A stretch of 64,000 nucleotides of DNA from Misgurnus anguillicaudatus (Eukaryota > Chordata > Actinopteri > Cypriniformes > Cobitidae): contig NC_073353.2 in assembly GCF_027580225.2 (NCBI RefSeq), positions 37,819,001 through 37,883,000 of the forward strand. Reading direction: 5' to 3'. The notes below the pieces were generated by a model. That model saw nothing but the letters and a program-made list of their open reading frames with translations, made no database searches and was not told the DNA's origin. The first letter of the stretch is position 1. Each line of letters starts with the position of its first letter. Positions 57,901-64,000 of this stretch are shown here, in pieces. Made by a program: the position numbers and the translations under genes.

Positions 57901-59802
57901 AACACTTTTATGAAATCAGGTTTTATAATTGCTTCAGTAGCAATGCATGTATACAAGTAACTTTGCCTATAAGCAAAAGTCTTATCTCAAAAATATAAAT
58001 GTAGATCAACCTTAAACTTTTGCTGAAGAGAAGCAGTTTCCTCTCTCTTCATGCTAAGCTTCTTCTGGAGATCCTGCAGTTCTCTTTCAAGATCCTGATT
58101 GACTTGATCCAGACTCTTTATCTCCTCCTGATAAACAAACAAACAAACACACATCTGAATCTGATGAACGCCACTGCGAGTGTTTTCTCCATCTAAGAGA
58201 TATGACCACATAAGCCAAATTCTGGCATCTTTACACTGACAATATTGCTTATCACCTATAAAGCCTTAAATGGTCTAGCACCTCCGTATCTTAGAGAACT
58301 ACTATCAGAATACAATCCATACATACAATCCAATCCCTGCCAGCATTTTTTTTTTTAAGTTGCCTGCCAGCGCCAGCATTTTATGATTTTCTCAAAAGTT
58401 TAATGCCTTACAGAAAATGTTCTTCTTTATATATATAATCAAACAATATATCAATTGAAAGAACAGAACGTTTTATCATACCTTCATTAGTTCTCTTTTT
58501 ATCACCTCTCAAATATGGGTAGGTTTCTTCAAAAACACCCAATTTTGAGCAAAAAGCTGAGATAAATCCATTTTTGTGAAGGACTTTACATGGAGTTCTT
58601 TCTCTTTCACATAAGGCGCTACTTCCGGGTTGTATAAGTTGTCACCTGGTGGATAATAGCGGTATTGCGGAAAGCCGGAAATTCTCGTCATTGGCAGAGA
58701 AGCATTTTTTCTCTTAATTGACGGGTTATCTCGTCAATGGCAGGGAAAGAGTTAATTATCCCTAGAGTATCAAAAGTGTCTAAAGGTGGTCGATCCGTTT
58801 CCTACTAAGCTCTGGAATGATTTACCAAACAATGTTTAAGAATCAGACACAGTCGATCAATTTAAGTCTAAACTATAAAAGACATTTTTTCTTTAACAAA
58901 GCATTCACATAACTCATCTTGTAAATATACTTATGCCGCAATAGTTAGTTGTCCGGAATCGAGCAGATATAGTATAGTCCAACCACTATACTGTATGACA
59001 CTTGTATTAAAAGGCAGTCAAACGGGCACACTCGTGTCAGCTCACCGGAAGTCTTACACAAATGAGCTAAAAGATGGCAGCGCGCCCACATTTATGTCAA
59101 AAATAAGGCGGATCAAATCAGCTCTCTCTCTCTCTCTCTCTGGGTTTATTCTACTTGAAGGTTTTTTTTAACACATAGGGAGTCAGCTGATATTAACTCT
59201 CATCTATACGTTACATTATTACTCTGCTCACTAGTAACGTTACGGTTTAATCTCCGATGTACTTTGCTAGTTTTGTTGTCCTCTGATTTTTCTGTTTCTC
59301 CAGCTTTTATTAATGTTAAGCTGCTTTGTAACAATTAAACAATTGTGAAAAGCGCAATATAAATAAAATTGGATGTGATCTTAATTTGTGTTGTTGTAAT
59401 GGCGTCCGTCACCTGTAGTTCTCGAAGATCTTTATTAAACTGTCCAGTGATTTTGTCTTCAATAGCTTGCAGCTCTTCGTATTCTTGCTGGGCTTTTTTC
59501 TTTTCATCTTCTGTTTCTGCTCTCTCCAGAACCAGTCTGGATTTTTCGTCGTCTGCAGTCGCAATCAAATCCTGTTTAAACAACAATATAATAATAAAAC
59601 CGTGCTCCGTCCTTGTCTGAATTATTATATCGTGTGGTTTTTTTTTACCTTGTATTTCTGTAATTCAGCCGCCGCATCGCTCATCTTTTGCTCGTCGAGC
59701 TGTTCATTATGAACACAAATATTAAAACACAGTTTATCAAACAAAAAGAGAAAGTGTGTGAATGTAAACACGCACCAGTTGATCTGTAGCGCTGTTAGAC
59801 AT
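51915..59802 (-). CDS. nmi: N-myc and STAT interactor (Nmi/IFP35 family)
   Basis: An interferon-inducible cytoplasmic protein that binds STATs, MYC family members and IFP35. Nine coding exons, in transcript order: 59802-59776, 59699-59649, 59571-59413, 58127-58011, 57708-57546, 57363-57257, 57170-56984, 52311-52208, 52118-51915. All are bounded by AG/GT, and they join in frame to 372 residues. Residues about 25-118 are a charged coiled coil (EEIKSLDQVNQDLERELQDL). Then come two Nmi/IFP35 domains: the first with GGQALITFEEE and LPKCSVACDKTKMDVKPYPL, the second with ERMRDRLEVSFSKPSRGGGE, GVPNRTVLLGGI and DHLEIHFQKPSNYGGEV. The start follows the first in-frame ATG, MSNSATDQL. Human NMI is 307 aa; most of the extra length is N-terminal coiled coil. 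IFP35 is the alternative, but synteny on 2q favours nmi. The large intron 7 holds several repeats. Confidence 0.94.
53086..53583. mobile_element. TIR element, ccccgcca ends, nmi intron 7 (copy 1)
   Basis: The ends ttaactcattccccgcca and tggcggggaaagagttaa are inverted. A related copy in opposite orientation lies at 58330-58756 in nmi intron 3, sharing aataccgctattatcc, acaacccggaag, acctacccatatttgagagg and the terminal ggaaagagttaa. So two diverged members flank the same gene's exons. Confidence 0.8.
54018..54477. mobile_element. Hairpin MITE, nmi intron 7
   Basis: About 200-bp arms are inverted: cagtctcctgaaaatgcgta, agcacgaagtg, cgccaaactcca, tcccattc and ggggcatc on the left are mirrored on the right by tgcgcaacctcaggagactg-type sequence in reverse order. 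The loop around 54230-54290 is AT-rich. Frames on both strands are artefacts of the hairpin. Confidence 0.85.
55245..55520. repeat. (CA)n-bordered dispersed repeat, copy 2
   Basis: It matches 42206-42500: attctggtttccatgttttg, tggggacattcca, actgtatattctattccc and tggggacctcaaaatgtccc, again with (CA)n on both sides. It lies in nmi intron 7. Confidence 0.85.
56160..56450. repeat. Dispersed repeat fragment with gcaatatcgct hairpin end
   Basis: 56220-56290 matches 7731-7800. 56350-56445 is a short hairpin: gcaatatcgctc ... gagcgatattgc around tgatgatatagagctatatcac. It is a solo or fused end of the family at 43165-43622. It lies in nmi intron 7. Confidence 0.75.
57785..57850. repeat. Teleost repeat tail, reverse orientation
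   Basis: gcagaggcttttgtccaaag and cgacttacaaatgaggtaac match the block at 740-790. Probably a SINE/LINE tail. It lies in nmi intron 4. Confidence 0.6.
58233..59372 (+). mobile_element. L2-like LINE 3' fragment in nmi intron 3, interrupted
   Basis: The plus-strand frame before the interruption reads ITYKALNGLAPPYLRELL, a signature of the C-terminal ORF2 region of fish L2-type LINEs. After the insertion at 58330-58756 the matching RSFPTKLWNDLPN and SDTVDQFKS follow, then a 3' tail with gctgctttgtaaca and the inverse of the atttatatagcgctttt motif near 59345-59368. It is opposite to nmi, frameshifted and inactive. Confidence 0.75.
58330..58756. mobile_element. TIR element, ccctgcca ends (copy 2), inserted in the LINE
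   Basis: The left part, aatccctgccagc, and the right end, ggcagggaaagagttaa, are inverted. The body is the reverse complement of much of 53086-53583. Insertion into the LINE fragment dates it after the LINE. Confidence 0.7.
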
Positions 59803-59979
59803 CGTGGCAACAACTAAACACAGTCAGTGGTTTATCTGGAGTAAAATATCAAATCTGAAGTAAAGAAAAAAAAAACAAGCCGCAGATATTCGTCGACTGA
59901 TCATAAACACGAATTATTTCCGAACTTCCTGAAGCTTCAAGCGAACTTGATCTGTTTATGCAGAAGTCACGTGAGAGAT

Positions 59980-60000
59980 GAAGCAAAAGTGAAAGTTACC
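59980..60000 (+). promoter_or_regulatory. ISRE-like element upstream of nmi
   Basis: gcaaaagtgaaagttacc at 59983-60000 contains the AAAAnnGAAAGT arrangement close to the interferon-stimulated response element GAAANNGAAA. It lies about 180 bp upstream of the nmi start codon, where a promoter element would be expected. ISREs work in either orientation. The gene family is interferon-induced, so the position is meaningful, though this is a motif match by eye. Confidence 0.6.
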
Positions 60001-60226
60001 CGCGAGGACCTGAGTCGAGTGATGGCTGCTTGTGGTGTTTTTTGTATCCAGAATAACTCATCATCTTTAACCCTATAAACTTCACCACCTCATAACGGTA
60101 CATGAAAGTAGTCTGTGGATTATACACAAGGTCGAATACGTTCACATTAGCAGGTTTATAAAAAGTGAACAATGGGAAAACACTTTTTTTGTAAATTCTC
60201 GTGGTCAGTTTTAGTCATTTTAACAA

Positions 60227-60428
60227 CCCTGCTGAAAAAAACAATAAAACCATTACAGAAAATTCTAATCGTTTCCATTAAAATACTAATAGGAACCATT
60301 AGCTTTTACCATTAAAACTACTAACTTACACTGTAGTGTGTTTTGGGCCATATTTCATTAGCACCAATACAATTCCCAATAAAACCATTAGAATTTTCTA
60401 TAATGGTTTTATTGTTTTTTCAGCAGGG
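60227..60428. mobile_element. Palindromic MITE, ccctgctgaaaaaa ends
   Basis: The left arm ccctgctgaaaaaaacaata with aaccatta is mirrored by the right arm ending ttttttcagcaggg. Inner words taaaaccatta and agaattttct also pair. No coding capacity. Confidence 0.85.
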
Positions 60429-60590
60429 AAACCCACAAAAAAGCTGCACAAATCATAAATATGTTCATTTTTGCACATGCTGACATATTTTGAACTGAAA
60501 ACAGTAAATTTGATTGGATTGCTCATATCTTAATTGTTTTGATAAACATTTTCTTAATAGCAATATAAAAAGTCGGCCAGACAAGAACTG

Positions 60591-61022
60591 TTAAACAGAT
60601 AGTTCACCTTAAAAATGAAAATTCTGTCATCATTTACTCATCGTGTTGTTCTAAATCTGTATGAATTTATTTTTCTGATGATCACAAAAGAAGATATTTT
60701 GAGAAATTATGGTAAACACAAAGTAGATAGTGACCATTGACTTCCATAGTAGGAATAAAAAAATATGATGGAATTTAATGGGAACCGTCAACTGTGTGCT
60801 TACCATCATTTATCAAAATATTTTTATCATTTATCACAATTCTTCCAAAATAATTTTTCCTACTATGGAAGTCAATAAACACTACCTGCTGTGTGTTTAG
60901 CATAATTTCTCAAAATAGGGTTAGGGTTCTTTTGTGTTCAGCAGAAAAAATAAATTCATACGTTTAGAACAACATAAGGATGAGTAAATGAATTTTCATT
61001 TTAAGGTTAACTATCGCTTTAA
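60591..61022. mobile_element. TTAA-bounded hairpin MITE
   Basis: It runs from ttaaacagatagttcacctt to aaggttaactatcgctttaa. The interior mirrors actatctactttg against its near inverse, ttgacttccatagtagga against tcctactatggaagtcaa, and atgagtaaat on both arms. TTAA at both edges fits the Kolobok/piggyBac type of target. Confidence 0.8.
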
Positions 61023-62293
61023 TGTAAACATCATGGATCATTTGCTACACAGGGTTAATGTATGAATATAACGGTGTGATTGTTGATACTGATAATAAAC
61101 TTGTGCTTTGTAATGACGCCATATCTCCTTTATATTTCGATGATCTGTACTACTACTGAAAAGCTGCTTTGCTATAATGCAAAATTGTGAAAACTACAAA
61201 AAAATGAATTTAATTCAATTCAATTCAATTAAACAAAACATTAAAATGATACAAATGTAGTGCTGTAGGTTAGTAGCCTTATTTTTCTGAGGTTTAATTA
61301 CACAGATTTTACAATAAATAACTGCATTTTATAAAATGTTATAATAATCTCACGCCCCCAGTTTGAGAACCACTCGGTTAAAAGATCCTTACAGCCACCA
61401 ATCACAACATAATCTGATCAACAAAAACACATGAATCTTTGAAATATACACAGAAGAATATGTAGCACATTTAAAATGTTTTAATGTTTTCAATCATAGA
61501 AACCTTGATATAATCTGTGCCAGGTACATGTTGGTTTGAATTTTTATTTAATAATAAACACTTATTATTTAAACAAAAAATCTGAAACGAACGTGTCAAA
61601 CATCCGAAAACAAAAATCATGTGACAGAAATACAGCAGAATCTTAATATAAGCCTACAAAAAATGCATGTGGTACTAATAAAGCACAACACATAATGGCT
61701 GCTAAATGGATTGTTTCATCAAATATTTATTACATTATATTTTGCAGTTACATAATAATATGAAAATATGAAGACAAGTTCTTGCCTTTTAACCTAACCC
61801 AGCACAAATTCAATGAGAAAACAATTATGTTATTTAGGGTTTCCTTGAAAACATCTTTAATCCTATCATTAAATGTTTGCGCTGTGGTTAACTGTTAGAC
61901 ATACTATTGCCTTGCCGAGGAGGTCTATGATCCCGCGGGGTCAAAACCACGTTTCAAAAACCTGCAGCGTTTCAAAACTTCACAGCGTTAGTTAATAAAT
62001 AAACTGTAAAGGTCTGCGCAGGAACAGACACATTACCTGCTTTCAAGCCAGGTAGAATCAGCTTTCAATAAACTAGTGTGCACGCACAACGAAGATAAGA
62101 CACAGACCTGATATTAATAACCCATGCGGGGCAATGAGGGATACCTGGTGAAAAGGAGGGGCAAAAATAGAAATTGCAGCCCTAAAATAGCCACCATTAA
62201 CCCACCCCATAAAGACTGATACACACTCAAAATAAAAGAAAATAAATCAGGCTTCTTCAGAGAGACACACACACACGGGGGTTAGTTAGTGCG
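61023..62293. other. Between nmi and ubxn4: ubxn4 3' UTR side, nothing else recognised
   Basis: AT-rich DNA that should include the 3' UTR of ubxn4 (minus strand). Several tttatt words give AATAAA on the coding strand, for example near 61722-61730, but none can be chosen with confidence. Confidence 0.4.
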
Positions 62294-63002
62294 TTACATC
62301 TGTTGTGTAGAGTTGCCGTTCCAGGTGTTGTTGTCGTCTTCATCATCTTCCTGCGTCCGGAGCCGATAAATCTTACCATCTTTCTTAAAGTCCTCAGATT
62401 TTTTCTCAAGAACTCTTTTACGAACTGCATCTCTGAAATGACACGTGAGACGGAAACATTTATGTGGCACGACCCTAAAAACCTTATCAGGGTTTTTTCT
62501 ACTTGCTGTTTGTTTGGATGAATAATAAAGATTCATTAATCATAAAAGATTTTTGCATACTATTTATCAGAAAAGTGGCTTACTTACAATTCTAGTATAT
62601 TTATTTAAGTTACTGCAAACTTTACGAGTCAAGATCCTAAAATGGATAACATCAACCTGACTTCCCGACATGCAGGCATTTTAGTAATTCGATATATTAA
62701 TCTATGTTGTTGATGGTGCAGTCAGAGATTTTTATAGCATCAGATAAGACAGATAAGACGAAGACTTACCGCTTTGGTTCTGAAGAGGAGGAAGAGGAGG
62801 AGGAAGAGGAGCCTGTGCTGAAGGTGTTAGCCGCATGCTGGTTTTGAGGTCGAGCAGGCACAGAAGGAGGAGGACTCCGGAACAAGAAGCCGCTTATGAA
62901 TCTCCAGACGGCCAGCAGGGGGAAGAGCAAAGAGCCCAGCATCGCCCAGACGCCTCCACCCGCAGACGAGTGGACCATAGTGTTAGACGGTCGACTGGAC
63001 TG
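62294..63002 (-). CDS. ubxn4: UBX domain-containing protein 4, last two coding exons (partial)
   Basis: UBXN4 (erasin) is an ER-membrane-associated cofactor that recruits p97/VCP in ER-associated degradation. Two exons are visible: 63002-62770 (3' end at CG|GTAAGT) and 62432-62294 (stop TAA), joining in frame. The first contains the intramembrane segment after the UBX domain, VHSSAGGGVWAMLGSLLF then PLLAVWRFISGFLF, and a serine run. The second holds RKRVLEKKSEDFKKDGKIYR and the hallmark tail NNTWNGNSTQQM shared with human UBXN4. The acceptor of the first exon could be at 63002 or three bases later. The thioredoxin-like and UBX domains lie beyond the right edge of the window. Confidence 0.94.
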
Positions 63003-63416
63003 CTGTAGTGAAGAGAGATGACAAATGAAAGTTTCATCTCATGAAGCCCATAATCTGATTCACAAAGAATAATGCAGGAAGTAACTGCAATCATAACAAC
63101 CCGTTCTTAATAAAGGCCCTTTCTTGTCTAAAGCCTAAATGTAAAAATGACACAACACTAAAAAATCATTTTAAATTCAAATCATTGCTTGCTAATATAT
63201 AATGTGTTTATCATGTATATCAGCATTATTGTGATCATTCATAAACTCGTATTAATGGAGCAGCGCACATCAGGGGATTTAGGGTTCAACTCGAGAACAG
63301 AAACAAAGACACACAGTCACAGTGTTGTGAAAGTATATCTCTGCTTTAAACTGTACTGTAATGCTTGTAATGTGATAAACCCAGAATTAGAGGTCTTCAC
63401 GGGTCCACTAAGACCT
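63003..63416. other. ubxn4 intron sequence, nothing recognised
   Basis: No further ubxn4 exon (for example the UBX domain) could be found upstream of 63002 within the window. Confidence 0.5.
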
Positions 63417-63719
63417 GGTTCACACTATCAGTCCAAATCCGATTATGGTGCATATCCATTTGACTGTTCAGATCCGATTTGTGCGTCCTGTAGCGTTCTG
63501 TCGTGTTCCGGATTATCTGCACTGTTTGTATGCCAATCAATGACGTGGCGCTGGGACAACAATCTGCCTCAACTTTCCCAAACACCCCTTATCATTTAGT
63601 CAGAAATGGACTGCTCCAAACGGATTGCATGTGCTTTTTGGCTGCTCACACGTTCTAAATGTGATTGGATTCCAATCGGATATGCACCAAAATCGGATTT
63701 GGACTGACAGTGTGAACTA
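63417..63719. mobile_element. Palindromic MITE, gttcacactatcagtcc ends
   Basis: The left arm gttcacactatcagtccaaa with tccgatt and tggtgcatatcc is mirrored by the right arm ggatatgcacca, aatcgga and tttggactgacagtgtgaac. It lies in a ubxn4 intron. Confidence 0.85.
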
Positions 63720-64000
63720 GGGATGGGCATTCGATTAAGTTTTCTTTGTCGATCGTCAGGAGAATTAATGATCGACTATCGATTAATCATTAATATTTTT
63801 ATAATAAAATTTGTTATTTAACTTTTATACTTAAAAAAGGCAATGAATATAAATATACAGCGTGTTTTTCCTCGATGAGACCTTTATTACAAGATCAACT
63901 TGTGGCAGACAGTTAAACTATGTTTCAAACATATATGTGCGTGCATGTGTGGTGCTCTAAAGCAGCGGAACCTGCAGCTGCGAGCCAGCGTTCTTAAACA
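63718..64000. mobile_element. hAT-like element, left part, cut by window edge
   Basis: It starts tagggatgggcattcgatta with cgattaatca words close by, the typical beginning of a hAT-derived element such as the one at 2240. The right end is outside the window, so the target duplication cannot be checked. Confidence 0.6.

Noticed and set aside
61860..61960. Possible small RNA gene around gccgaggaggtctatgatcc
   Set aside because: No conserved box motifs or convincing stem could be assigned by eye.

Overview
This window is nuclear DNA from a teleost fish, most likely a cyprinid. The evidence is intron-rich vertebrate genes, many fish-type DNA transposons and hairpin MITEs (short non-autonomous transposons), SINE copies resembling the cyprinid DANA family, L2-like and RNase H-bearing LINE fragments, and long (TA)n, (CA)n and (GA)n arrays. 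Five host genes are supported: the first coding exon of a dpp10-like gene (minus, running off the left edge), a complete actr3 (minus, 12 coding exons, 418 aa), a complete two-exon gpr39 (plus, 432 aa), a complete nmi (minus, 9 coding exons, 372 aa), and the last two coding exons of ubxn4 (minus, running off the right edge). Every exon chain keeps frame. All junctions use GT/AG except the 3' end of actr3 intron 2.

Layout. 1-4137 is dpp10 intron 1 and its first coding exon, with a CpG-rich promoter region to about 4440. 4441-26928 is repeat-dominated intergenic DNA. It holds a 1.8-kb long-TIR (terminal inverted repeat) element nested in another element (11481-13786), a hAT-like element between (TA)n arrays (17404-18715), and a 3.5-kb TA-flanked unit (20200-23679) that carries an apparent spliced four-exon transcription unit. 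It also holds a triple-nested transposon cluster (24172 to about 26260). 26929-38593 is actr3. Its introns contain several hAT-like elements, one of which (27495-30885) holds a decayed Tc1/mariner copy. 38600-46997 is intergenic, with a tandem 'cctagcaacc' repeat block, a LINE 3' fragment and a SINE. 46998-48824 is gpr39, 51915-59802 is nmi with an ISRE-like motif upstream, and 62294-63002 is the 3' end of ubxn4.

The genes do not form one pathway. actr3 encodes an Arp2/3 actin-nucleating subunit, gpr39 a ghrelin/neurotensin-family GPCR, nmi an interferon-responsive Nmi/IFP35 protein, ubxn4 an ER-associated p97/VCP cofactor, and dpp10 a Kv4 channel auxiliary protein. Their human counterparts are spread along 2q14-2q23, so the window is a compact, rearranged piece of that synteny block. 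The most notable observations are the non-AG acceptor in actr3, the loss of the recognised zinc-binding positions in Gpr39, the ISRE next to nmi, and two mobile elements that seem to carry gene-like exons.
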